In this document: one piece after another, positions 39,819 to 50,000 of the stretch | How positions within the stretch are numbered: the first letter of the stretch is position 1 | Layout of the letters: each line of letters opens with the position of its first letter | Assembly (NCBI GenBank): GCA_019418305.1 | Contig: DYCA01000006.1 | Location: 8,473-71,913 of the forward strand | DNA from: Clostridiales bacterium | GTDB lineage: Bacteria; Bacillota; Clostridia; Oscillospirales; Butyricicoccaceae | Reading direction: 5' to 3' | DNA length: 63,441 nucleotides | Program-made: the position numbers and the translations under genes | The notes under the pieces: model-generated | The model's input: the letters and a program-made list of their open reading frames with translations, nothing else | What the model was told of the DNA's origin: nothing | Databases searched by the model: none

Positions 39819-40780
39819 CAGATCTTTCTGTTGAAATTGGCCAAGCAATTAAAGCTGCAAGAAAAGCTGCGCGTATGAGCCAAGCGGAATTGGCTCATCG
39901 CTTAGGCAAAACGCTCCGCACTGTGCAAAAGTATGAAAGCGGAGAAATATTACCCTCAATTCCAACAATTCTGCAAGTCGCGAATGAATTGGATGCGCAG
40001 TTATTCATAATCATTCTCACAATGTCAATAAGGAGGCTTAGCACCATGAGTAATGCAGTTTCTATCAACAATTCTGTTTTAATGGGCAGACTTACCCGCG
40101 ATCCTGAACTTAAATATGTTAACGGTAATATCCCTATTTGCTCATTCAAACTGGCCGTTGCCCGCCACACCTCCGGGGACGAGGAAAAGACAGATTTCAT
40201 CCCTTGTGTGGCGTGGCGTGAAAAGGCCGAATTTGTTTCGCGGTGGTTTTCCAAAGGTACGCTTGCCATTGTGATCGGTGAACTGACCTCCCGCGTGTGG
40301 CAAGATGAACAAGGTAAGAGTCATCTTACCATTGAAGTTAAATGCAATGAAGTGACGTTTGGGGAAACCAAGCGCCAGCGTATGGCGCGTGAAGAAGCGG
40401 GCCAACTTTCCAATGCGACAGGTAGTTTGCAAATCACTGCAACCGATGTGTCCAGTGGCGAAGTATTGTCCGGCGCAGCGTATGACCTGTATGATTATGA
40501 TGGAAATACGGTAAAACAGAATATTTTATCCAGCAGCGATAGCGCTGCGCATATTGTGGGTCTGCCTGCCGGTGAGTATATCATTACAGAAGTAACAGTA
40601 CCACAAGGATATGAGCCTGCGGCACGCTCTACCAGCGCAAAAGTAGAGGTAGGCATGGATACTTCTATCACCATGCCGCATAGGCCAATGCCTTATACGC
40701 CGCAGCAGCCAATTGAAGCTATCCCACAAGGTACTCTGCCGGAAGGTCTGATGGATGATGACACAGATTGCCCGTATTGA
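39815..40780 (+). CDS. ssb: XRE domain fused in frame to SSB with Cna-B/SpaA-like insert
   Basis: A 321-residue frame with three parts. Residues 1-65 are an XRE helix-turn-helix (IKAARKAARMSQAELAHRLG, TVQKYESGEILPS). From residue 78 an OB-fold single-strand-binding domain starts: NNSVLMGRLTRDPELKYVNG, CSFKLAVAR, FVSRWFSKGTLAIVIGEL. Residues about 205-285 resemble a Cna-B/SpaA prealbumin-like domain (GSLQITATDVSSGEVLSGAA, PAGEYIITEVTVPQGYEP). An acidic SSB-like tail, LMDDDTDCPY, ends it. An internal AGGAGG followed after nine bases by ATG 40046 suggests that SSB is also made separately. It is either a true fusion or two genes with no stop between. Confidence 0.85.
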   Translation: MTDLSVEIGQAIKAARKAARMSQAELAHRLGKTLRTVQKYESGEILPSIPTILQVANELDAQLFIIILTMSIRRLSTMSNAVSINNSVLMGRLTRDPELKYVNGNIPICSFKLAVARHTSGDEEKTDFIPCVAWREKAEFVSRWFSKGTLAIVIGELTSRVWQDEQGKSHLTIEVKCNEVTFGETKRQRMAREEAGQLSNATGSLQITATDVSSGEVLSGAAYDLYDYDGNTVKQNILSSSDSAAHIVGLPAGEYIITEVTVPQGYEPAARSTSAKVEVGMDTSITMPHRPMPYTPQQPIEAIPQGTLPEGLMDDDTDCPY

Positions 40781-40791
40781 AGATATCCCGT

Positions 40792-40808
40792 GTGTTCCAA
40801 TAGAACAC
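40792..40808. repeat. parS-like palindrome, intergenic copy after ssb
   Basis: GTGTTCCAATAGAACAC. One arm base differs from consensus, but the site is embedded in a longer perfect stem CCCGTGTGTTC/GAACACACGGG (40788-40814). Confidence 0.8.
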
Positions 40809-40849
40809 ACGGGAATTTCCCTGTCCACGTAGTGGGGTGATAACAGTTC

Positions 40850-41260
40850 ATGACCAGAGACAAGTTAGAACATCTGTCAGATCTGAATATCGAATTAAAC
40901 CGCGATTTAGAACGTTTGCGAGAACTACTATCCGCAGTGTCCGGGCCGCCTACTTCGTCTATTTCCGGCCTACCGCATATTGGTATACTACGGAAGGATA
41001 ATATGGGCATGTATCTGGCCCTGATTGACGAATTAAAGCAGCTTATCATGACGCGGGTCTTAAACAGCATTCTGGAATATGCTGAGCTCAATAAGTTTGT
41101 CAATGATATTGACGATCCGCTACTCCGGCAAGTCATTTTATACCGCTATGTTGATGGTCTGCAATGGAGACAAATTGCTGCGCGCATCGGTGGTAATAAT
41201 ACAGAGGATAGTGTTCGCCTTATGGTCAGTCGCTATCTAAATTCTCATAAAAAAAGCTGA
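40850..41260 (+). CDS. Sigma-region-4-like / phage-type regulator
   Basis: A 136-residue protein with an N-terminal coiled coil (HLSDLNIELNRDLERLRELL) and a C-terminal helix-turn-helix of sigma-70 region 4 type: DPLLRQVILYRYVDGLQWRQ then IAARIGGNNTEDSVRLMVSR. This arrangement is common in phage and conjugative-element late regulators. ATG 40850. It is followed after 16 bases by the RepA-like gene. Confidence 0.75.
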   Translation: MTRDKLEHLSDLNIELNRDLERLRELLSAVSGPPTSSISGLPHIGILRKDNMGMYLALIDELKQLIMTRVLNSILEYAELNKFVNDIDDPLLRQVILYRYVDGLQWRQIAARIGGNNTEDSVRLMVSRYLNSHKKS

Positions 41261-41276
41261 AAAGGAGGTGCTTCAA

Positions 41277-42671
41277 ATGTCAGGTTTTACTATGGCATAT
41301 AACCCTGTACTGCGTGACAAGACTTTGTCACTGACGGCCAAAGGGCTTTATCTGGTGATATCATCTTTCATCGGTATGCCGCGCTGGAGCCTGACCAAAG
41401 GTACGCTGGCAAAATACTGTGAAAGCCGATACGCACTGGAAAAAGCATGGCGAGAGCTGCAAGCTGCCGGTTACCTGAAGCACCGCTTTTTTCAGTTTAA
41501 CGGGACAGGCTCTTTTGTCCACATTTACGATTTGCTGCAAATACCGGACAATACCCCGGCATATCAATATATCAATCCGTGTGATCGCCATAACGGAGAT
41601 TGCCGTCTTGTGTCGGCAAGTGATACCCCACGGGATTTTACCCGTATCCCGAATACCGTGCTGCGAAGCACGGTACTTTCCCTTGCCGTAAAAGGGTTGT
41701 TTTCCGTTGTATCCCATCTGGCTAATATTCCGAATTTTCACTTGCACCCGGATGGTGTCAAGTCGTTCTGTGTAGAACGATTGAAACGATTTTCTTCCGT
41801 ATGGCAGCACTTAAAAATCTCAGGGCTACTTAAGCAGCATAGGTATCCTACCGGAGAAAATAACAGCTTTACATATTCTTATGATTTACTGAATGAACCG
41901 GATCAGGAAACACCGTATCTTACCAACCATCATGCAGACGGTTCGGTTTCATCCGAAAAAACGATTGCAGAATATCTGCAACGCGCCAAAAAAAAGCTAA
42001 AGTCACTCCGCACTGCCGTCTGTGCGACAAAACCGCGCAGAGCAGCTTCAAATACAAAAGCAAGTAATAATCCCTCCATTGGAGCATACAAAGCGTACAC
42101 ACCATCTGAAGCTGAAAGAAACGACATTGGCGAACGCATTGGCCGTACCTATCTAAATCAAAGTAATGATTCCCCCATTGCAACATACAAAGCGTACACA
42201 CCATCTGAAGCCGAAAGAAAAAGCGTCGGTGAGGGCATTGGATATACCTCTCTGAAGCAGAGCCACGATCCTACGCTGGTAGACCTTATTGTAGATGCCC
42301 TTACGGTAATAGCCAATGCACCGCAGCTGACTATTAGCAAGTGTAAGATACCGCTGGCGCAGCGCGCGGAACTCATTAGGCGCGTGACTTATGACGAAAT
42401 CGAACATTTTATCAACACAACACGTATCAACCTGTCACGCGCGAAGCATCCCGCAGCCTATCTGCGTACAATCCTGTATTCATGGCTGCAAAAACAGGAT
42501 ATCCAGCCACCAGAATGCCGTTCGGGTACAGTAGAGTGGTGTAACCAAAGACAGCAGCAAATGCTCAACAAATTAGACCAGGACTGGCTGGAGCGTGTAC
42601 AAGCATATCGAAAGGAAACACGTAGACGCCGACTTGCTGAAGAAGCCGAACTAAATAAAGGCATGATCTGA
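41277..42671 (+). CDS. RepA-like replication initiator (DUF6017-type)
   Basis: A 464-residue protein. The N-terminal half contains winged-helix segments of the plasmid/ICE replication-initiator family (LRDKTLSLTAKGLYLVISSF, LTKGTLAKYCESRYALEKAW) and a second similar one (RIPNTVLRSTVLSLAVKGLF). A linker holds two 33-residue repeats with YKAYTPSEAER. The C-terminal part (LIVDALTVIANAPQLTISKC, AAYLRTILYSWLQKQ) resembles the conserved tail of these proteins. ATG 41277 follows AAAGGAGG. It probably initiates replication of the excised element or drives strand synthesis. Confidence 0.75.
   Translation: MSGFTMAYNPVLRDKTLSLTAKGLYLVISSFIGMPRWSLTKGTLAKYCESRYALEKAWRELQAAGYLKHRFFQFNGTGSFVHIYDLLQIPDNTPAYQYINPCDRHNGDCRLVSASDTPRDFTRIPNTVLRSTVLSLAVKGLFSVVSHLANIPNFHLHPDGVKSFCVERLKRFSSVWQHLKISGLLKQHRYPTGENNSFTYSYDLLNEPDQETPYLTNHHADGSVSSEKTIAEYLQRAKKKLKSLRTAVCATKPRRAASNTKASNNPSIGAYKAYTPSEAERNDIGERIGRTYLNQSNDSPIATYKAYTPSEAERKSVGEGIGYTSLKQSHDPTLVDLIVDALTVIANAPQLTISKCKIPLAQRAELIRRVTYDEIEHFINTTRINLSRAKHPAAYLRTILYSWLQKQDIQPPECRSGTVEWCNQRQQQMLNKLDQDWLERVQAYRKETRRRRLAEEAELNKGMI
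42063..42260 (+). repeat. Two 99-bp coding repeats in the RepA-like gene
   Basis: Units 42063-42161 and 42162-42260 encode two 33-residue copies around YKAYTPSEAER. They begin AGTAATAATCCCTCCATTGG and AGTAATGATTCCCCCATTGC. Confidence 0.8.
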
Positions 42672-42691
42672 TTGCCGTACTTCCTTCTGGG

Positions 42692-42719
42692 GGTACGGCT
42701 AAAGGCCGTGCCTTTTTTT
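42692..42719 (+). terminator. Terminator of the RepA-like transcription unit
   Basis: GGTACGGC/GCCGTGCC stem (one G-T pair) and TTTTTTT, 20 bases past the stop. It starts the 447-bp gap 42672-43118. Confidence 0.85.
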
Positions 42720-43017
42720 ATGCCTTTTTCTCTTAATCTCTGTCATTTATCGTTTTTTCCTATGTCCTACGCTCTAATGCGCACCATATACCTATTTTCA
42801 AGGGGTAGACTTATATACGGTATTATGCTCTTTTGATGTTGTGTAGATATGAAGCAATGCAAAACGGTCTAAAATAAAAAACTTTCTCCAGTAATACTTT
42901 TTCAAACAATACTTCTGACATTTATACTTTTCAAATTCAGTTTAATGTCATAGAAGAAAATAAGAAAAATTTAAATCCGTTCGATTTGTTCGCTCATCCC
43001 ATGCTATCCTATAAACT

Positions 43018-43094
43018 GGGCGAAAGCCCTTGGGAAGTTCATAAAAAAACCGCCAGTCCAGAGCTACGGCATTTTTGCCGGAAGCTCTTTTTTT
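43018..43094 (+). promoter_or_regulatory. Structured leader with terminator before the sigma-like gene
   Basis: GGGC-GAAA-GCCC tetraloop hairpin (43018-43029), then AGAGCT(A)CGGC/GCCG(GA)AGCTCT with a T run (43060-43094), ending only 12 bases before the AGGAGG of the gene at 43119. A weak promoter, TTGTTC and TATAAA, lies at 42986-43015. The placement of a terminator between promoter and gene suggests attenuation. The rest of the gap is AT-rich without genes. Confidence 0.5.
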
Positions 43095-43118
43095 ATACCC
43101 AAATCAGGAGGTGCGCCG

Positions 43119-43616
43119 TTGGATAGCAACAAAGAGTGGATCGCAAACAGGGACAGCGACGGGATCGTATATTGCTTTGCAGATGGTACAACCCAAACGA
43201 TCTGTTTGGATGACTATCTACGGATAAATCCAGAATATACCGCAGAGGACTTTTACAAGATCAAGGAGCTTTCGGATACCCTGTTTCTTGAGCAAAAACA
43301 GGCAGACCATATTTACGGGAGCAAAAAATCGGATACGGATTTTGAAACCGCAGCTGCCATGCTGCCAGCTCCGGAACCGGAGCCAAGCATAACTGTCCTA
43401 TATCGAGAGCAGCGCAGAATGGCGATCCGTGCAGCTAAGACCCTGCTTCGCAGCGGTAAACTGTCCCCGACACAGAAGCAACGCTTTATCGCTTATTTCT
43501 TTTGCGGTAAATCAATTTCTGAGATTGCGAGAAATGAGAAAACTTATCGCATGAAAGTTTGGCGTGGATTGCGTTCGATAACAAGACTATTGCAATGTGG
43601 AGAATTGGTTAGATGA
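43119..43616 (+). CDS. Sigma-70 region 4-like conjugative-element regulator
   Basis: A 165-residue protein. The N-terminal part reads VYCFADGTTQTICLDDYLRI and NPEYTAEDFYKIKELSDTL; the C-terminal part is a sigma region 4-like HTH (LSPTQKQRFIAYFFCGKSIS, EIARNEKTYRMKVWRGLRSI). This is the usual layout of the small sigma-like proteins of Clostridial conjugative transposons. TTG 43119 with AGGAGG seven bases upstream is the start. A leader hairpin with terminator features precedes it, and a GTGTTCC palindrome begins at its stop codon. Confidence 0.8.
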   Translation: MDSNKEWIANRDSDGIVYCFADGTTQTICLDDYLRINPEYTAEDFYKIKELSDTLFLEQKQADHIYGSKKSDTDFETAAAMLPAPEPEPSITVLYREQRRMAIRAAKTLLRSGKLSPTQKQRFIAYFFCGKSISEIARNEKTYRMKVWRGLRSITRLLQCGELVR

Positions 43617-43617
43617 T

Positions 43618-43634
43618 GTGTTCCAATGGAACAC
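43618..43634. repeat. parS-like palindrome, intergenic copy, also terminator-like
   Basis: GTGTTCCAATGGAACAC; the symmetry extends to ATGTGTTCCA-A-TGGAACACAT (43616-43636) and a T-rich run follows, so it may also terminate the sigma-like gene. Confidence 0.88.
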
Positions 43635-43665
43635 ATTTTTTAATTTTTTGATAGGAGGTAATGAA

Positions 43666-43956
43666 ATGGAAGAACCGCAGTTTCTCATTACGGCATCGAA
43701 GGAGGATTTTAATTTATTATTGGAAATTTTGAACAGGTGTATTTATCTAAACCGCCAAAATGATGACAGTCAAATTGCGATACAGATCATTTGCAGCATT
43801 AGTACCACAATGCAGCGGAATGCCAACGGCCATTTTCAGATATCTGTTACTTCATCTGCATTATGCTGGCTTATGCATCAACTTTTATCTGAGTTAAGCA
43901 AACAGTCCTTATTGCTTCACGACCATTGCGCTAACCTACCAGCCGCTATACCGTGA
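43666..43956 (+). CDS. Hypothetical 96-residue element protein
   Basis: A small helical protein starting MEEPQFLITASKEDFNLLLE, then ILNRCIYLNRQNDDSQIAIQ and a hydrophobic C-terminal helix (LCWLMHQLLSELSKQSLLL). ATG 43666 has AGGAGG seven bases upstream; ATG 43661 is too close. The gene is flanked on both sides by parS-like palindromes. No family recognised. Confidence 0.6.
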   Translation: MEEPQFLITASKEDFNLLLEILNRCIYLNRQNDDSQIAIQIICSISTTMQRNANGHFQISVTSSALCWLMHQLLSELSKQSLLLHDHCANLPAAIP

Positions 43957-43982
43957 TCATTTTGTCATGAGCGAGCATAGAT

Positions 43983-43999
43983 GTGTTCCATTGGAACAC
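43983..43999. repeat. parS-like palindrome, intergenic copy before the giant gene
   Basis: GTGTTCCATTGGAACAC, extended to ATGTGTTCCA-T-TGGAACACAT (43981-44001), 33 bases before ATG 44032. Confidence 0.88.
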
Positions 44000-44031
44000 A
44001 TCTATTTCACATTTAAGAAAGGAAAATACGT

Positions 44032-47000
44032 ATGGCACGATTTACTGTAGAAGAACTCAAAGACAGGCAACAGGAACTGATCAGCCGATTCATTACCGAG
44101 CCGGAACGCTGGAAATCGTTTTTGGATTCCGCATCGCGGACATACAAATATGCTTTCCTCACGCAGCTTCTAATCTATGACCAGCGCCCGGATGCAACCG
44201 CGTGCGCTGAACTGCCGTTTTGGGGAAACCGAATGCAGCGCAGCATCAAGCGCGGATCTGTCGGCATTGGTACGATTGCGGTTCGGCATGGCAAAGAGCG
44301 GGTGGCGTATCTATTTGATGTATCAGATACTGTTCCGCGCCGGGATAACATCCCCTCTCCTTATATTTGGGAACTGCGGCCGGACGCACAGGAAGCCGTA
44401 TTACAAGGCATTGAGCGTATGACAGGCGATGATCCGCGTCTGTTAGACAGTTTCACGGACAATCTTTTTATTGCCACACAAACCGCCGCTTTTCAAAAAG
44501 CACAGCAATACAGTGACCGTTTGGATTTTCATCGCGCTGCTGTATCGTCCGCTGCATGGTGTGTCCTGCGCCGCTGTGGCATTGATCCTACACTATACGT
44601 TAAAGAAATCCCGATCAACTCGCTTTCTCCCGAAGATGTTTCTTCATTGGGTGAGGTGGTGCAGCAAACCTCCGAAACAATATTGCGCTCGATTGAACAA
44701 AGCATGAAAGAGTTAGACGGCTGCAAACTTTTTCGATTTACAACGCCAAAGCGTATTGCGGAACAGGAACATTCAGTGTATAATAAAGACACAGAAACCG
44801 CTATTGATTCACCCAGAAAAGGAGATGACGGGAATGAGCATACAGGAGCAGTTGGACAAGGCAATGAACGAGGACAGGCAGTGTCATCTGGGGACAGACG
44901 GGAAACAGTATCACGATCCAACCCCGGCACATTATCTGACATTCGGAGTGGAGCGGCTGAATTACATGAAACGCAACGAACCGGAGTTCTATCAGGAAAT
45001 GGTAGTGACCGGGAAGCTGAACGAGTATCTGAACGACGTGGAGACTCACGCACAGGCGCAACTGGATCGGATCGTGTCGTCCATGGCAAAACAGGACGGG
45101 ACGGACGAGAAATTGAAAGCGACCGATCCGATGAAATGGGTCGGCCTGATGAACAATTACCGTCATTGCGCAGCGGAGATGGTGCGCAACGATTGGGTGT
45201 ACAACTAACAGAACCGCATACAAAGCCAGCAGCAGCGCAGAAAGCGTCTGCTGCTTTTCCTTTTAACGCAGAACCTGTTCCCGAACAGTTGTCCCTGCTC
45301 TCGGATGACCTGACCAGACAGGCTCAGCAGAATGTGTTCCATCGGAACACACAAGAGAAAAACGCACAGGCTGCTGCCGCCGTTGTGCAGGATGTGTTCC
45401 ATCAGAACACATCGCAATCTGCCCTGCCAGGGCGGTATGACTTCTCGCAGGCAGAGATCGACCATGTGCTGCGGGTGGGTGGCAATACGGATCGTCAGCG
45501 TGAATGTATTGTTGCCGCTTTTGAAAAGCAAAAATCCACCATTGAGATCGCAGCTTATCTCCAAACCCTCTATCATGGTGGAAATGGTTTTGACGCTGAA
45601 AACGGAAAATTTGTCGCTTGGTATGACAATGACGGCATCCATCTTTCGCGCGGCCAAGCCGTGCGGTTTGACCGTTCCGCATCAGTCGTATCATGGCAAA
45701 ACGCAGCTGAGCGCATTGGACAGCTTTTGCAGGATGGACACTTTGCGACCAATGTAGAGCTGGCTGAGGCCGAGGGCTATGAACGCAGCCGCCTTGCAAA
45801 AAAGTTCTGGAACCTGTACCACGATTTTAGTGATGAAGCCAGAAAAGCTGGATATCTGTCCTGCCTTGCCGAAAATCCGGGGCGTGGTTTCCCAGAGGAA
45901 TCCGCATGGATCACCGAGCAGCTCAAAAAAACAGAGTTCCGTGCTACACTTTTGACCGAGTATCAACAGTTTTCGACAGCCCATCAGGAAAACCAGGATT
46001 TGCTGCGGTTTCATTATCATCGTTTGGACGAAATGCTATCCAATCTCCGTGACCTTGATCTGCCGCGTCAAGCCTTTTCCTCCGAGTTAACGGAAATTCC
46101 TGCAATTAAGCAATTTATTTCCATGGATGAAATCAATGATGCGATGGCTGGCGGCAGCGGTTTTTCCGGTGGTAAAGGCCGGATTTTCGATTATTTTCAG
46201 CAACCCCATACCTCTAAAGAAAAGGTCGATTTTCTCAAAGCGGAATATGGTATTGGTGGTCATTCACACGCCTTATCCGGCGCAATAGGCAGCGATGAAT
46301 GGCATGACGGAAAAGGCGTGCGATATAAAAAGCGCGGCTGTCCCGATGTGAAACTGACTTGGGACAAAGCAGCTGCCATCATTACTGATCTTATCCATGA
46401 TGGCCGCTATTTTAGTGAACAGGAACAGGCTGAATATCAGAAAATTCAAGAAGAAAAAGCACATGCCATAGAAGCCCAACAGCCCGATCCATCTGTATGG
46501 GAATATAACGACGTCAAAGAACATCACCCGGATAATATTGTCCTGTATCAAATGGGAGACTTCTTTGAAATGTATGCCGAGGATGCCAAAGTAGCCGCGC
46601 AGGAGCTTGATCTTTATCTTGCCACCCGCGCGATCCCCAGCGGTGGTCGTGTACAAATGTGTGGATTTCCGACAAATAAGCTGGAACATTATCTGGAGCT
46701 GCTTCGTAGCAAGCATGATGTGACAGTTTCCGCTATCCCAGAGGACGGCACTCAGCGCCGAGAGTATTCTGTCCTTTCCATTGACCACGAAGCGGAACAA
46801 GCAATTAGCGATCATGAAGCAGAGTTTGGTGCAGACGGAACCAGAGTGTTCCGAGATACGGAAGCGACCGCAGCCCCCACTATTCGGGAGTTACATGAGC
46901 AATACAAGCACACTGTGCTGGAAGCTGTTACCCATGATGCCGCCTATCGCAATGCCTGTGGCCACAGTGACCATGAGAACGCCGTGATCGAGGGCAATGC

Positions 47001-50000
47001 CGCGATTCGTCGTGCTGTTCTGGGATCTGGCAACATGGAGCTGCTCCGCCTCTATGCCGACACACCAGAGTTTCGCCAGCGTCTACACCGGGAGATTATC
47101 GACGAAACCTATCCTCAGCTCCACGAACTGCTGCGTCCTCTTTCTCAGGATGATATCGACAATGCCATTCGTACATGGAACGGCGATGTTAAAAGCAAAT
47201 ATGCCGTTGTCCGTTACATGGAAGAACACGGGCTGGAACAAGGCACTGCCGTATGGCTATCCCGTGAATATGGCGGCAATGACAGTAACAGCTTATTTTT
47301 CGTCCGTGCTGGAAGCCCTGAGCATGTAGAGTTATCTTGGAGCGATGTACAGCACCGTATTGCGCAGCTTATCCGTGATGGCAGTTTTTTGACCGAACAG
47401 GATCAACTTACCGAAACGCAAAATCACCAATCTGACTATCAGCTTTTAGACCGTCTGCGCGCAGACTGTGAGTATTTTCTGGGAGAGGGACAGCGTAACG
47501 AAAAGCACCTTTGGGCAGGAAATGTCCATGCGCAAATTGCAAAAATGCGGGAGTTGTATGATACCCTACCCGAAAAGCCGGAATGGTTAACCAAGGAAGC
47601 GATTGACAACTATGAAAATCGTATGTCCCCACGGTATCAAGTGGTGGTCTATGACCTGGTCGAGTATGGGTTTGACGAAAAACAGGAATATCAAACGCTG
47701 TCGGATGCAGAAAAAGCGGCACAGGGCTATGTAGACGGGACAATGGAAAGCGATGGTTTTGCCTATGATGGCGCTGCTGTTTACGATCATCAGGAGCGAA
47801 AGTATCTCCGTATCGTAGGACATTTCCCGGATCAGACTGCGCAGGCACAGGTAAATCCCCCTAAGCCAGCCGAAGAGCCATATATAATCTGCAACTGGAG
47901 TGAAAGCCCCATATTTGAAGATGGGAAGCAGTATTCCATCTATGAGTTTGACACCTTGATGAGGCAGGCCGACGATGAACGAGTCGCCGGCAAGAATGCC
48001 GCTTTGAAGAAGTATGGAACATGGGAAGCATGGAACGCGGCGGACGATCCTGAATTGGCCCGCTTTTTAGGATATGATAAAACAAAATTCACCATTGTTA
48101 TGCCAGATGGAAGGACATTCACCGAACGTCAGGATATCGGGGATGGCGACGGAGGATTACTTGATTTTCTTAACCAGTACCCAAAATACAGCAATGTATT
48201 ACCGATATTGCGGCAAGCCGCCTTGCGTGAACAACATGCTGACGATCCCGCCCGTGATGTGTTCCAAGGGAACACACTGGAAAAATCCGTGCAGAGTGCT
48301 GCCGCTGATCCTGTTCACGATGTGTTCCAAGGGAACACACTGGAGGAATCCGCACAGACTGCTGCCGCCGATCCAGCCCACGATGTGTTCCAAGGGAACA
48401 CACTGGAGGAATCCGCACAGACTGCTGCCGCTGATCCTGTTCACGATGTGTTCCAAGGGAACACGCTGGAGGAATCCGCACAGACTGCTGCCGATCCAGC
48501 CCGCGATGTGTTCCAAGGGAACACACTGGAGGAATCCACCACTGACGAACCGATGAAATCCACTGACGAAGCACTATACGAACATCCTGTTTATGTTCAG
48601 GTTAATGGTGACTGGCGACCTTTCCCAAATTCCAAAGCTGCTGAAGAAGCTGCCTACAAGGAATATAAGGATAATTTGCGCCGCAGCGCGAAGAATTTTC
48701 ACCTCACAGACGATCATCTGGGCGAAGGTGGTCCGAAAGCCAAGTTCCAAACCAATATCGCGGCAATTAAGCTGTTGAAATACTTGGAGAAAACCACCGG
48801 ACAGGCAACGACGGAACAACAGGAAGTCCTCTCCCGGTATGTGGGCTGGGGCGGTCTGGCGGATGCCTTTGACCAGAATAAAACCTCATGGGCTGCGGAG
48901 TATTCCGAGCTGAAAGAATTGCTGACCCCGGAGGAATACGCCGCTGCACGCAGCTCCACGCTCAACGCCCATTACACCAGCCCAACGGTGATCCGAGCTA
49001 TTTATGATGCCGTGAACCGTATGGGATTTGAAAGCGGCACCATCTTGGAGCCGTCCTGCGGTGTAGGCAATTTCTTCGGGATGCTGCCGGAAAGCATGTC
49101 AGACAGTAAACTGTATGGCGTGGAACTGGATAGTATATCAGGCCGCATTGCCCGCCAGTTGTATCCGAATGCAAACATAGCGGTAGCTGGCTTCGAACAT
49201 ACTCAGTTTGCAGATAACTCCTTTGATCTCGCCATCGGCAATGTCCCATTTGGTGATTATAAGCTGGCAGATAGCCGATACGATAAAGATAATCTATTGA
49301 TCCATGATTATTTCTTCGTTAAATCGCTGGATAAGGTAAAGCCGAATGGGGTTGTCGCGTTTATCACATCCAAAGGCACAATGGATAAGAAAGACACGCA
49401 TGTGCGCCGCCTGCTTGCGCAGAAAGCGGATTTGCTGGGTGCGATCCGTTTGCCCAACAATGCGTTCAAAGCCAATGCGGGCGCAGAAGTAACAACGGAT
49501 ATCATATTTCTGCAAAAACGGGAAACACCGCCAGCGCATGACCCGGAATGGGTACAGCTGGGGCAAAATCAAGACGGCCTTGCAATGAACAGCTATTTCA
49601 TCTCCCACCCGGAAATGATTCTGGGTGAAATGAAGATGGAAAGCACCCGGTACGGGTATGATACCACCTGCGCACCGACAATTGGTGCCAATCTTTCGGA
49701 TCAGCTGGCCAAAGCCATTGACCATTTGCAGTTTAAGCATGTGTTCCATCGGAACACACAGCAGGAAGCAGAAACTGTCACTACGCAATCTCCGGTATCG
49801 TCAGAAGATATCGTTACGAGTGAAGTACAAAGTTTCTCATTTTTCATCCATAATGGCAACTTGTGTTACAAAGGTTTAGACGACATCCACCTTGCTGATC
49901 TGAACAAAACCGCTATGCAACGTGTACGCAGTATGATTAAGATTCGGGATACTGCGCGTCAGTTGATTTGGGAGCAGTCCAACGGGTGCAGCGATGACCG

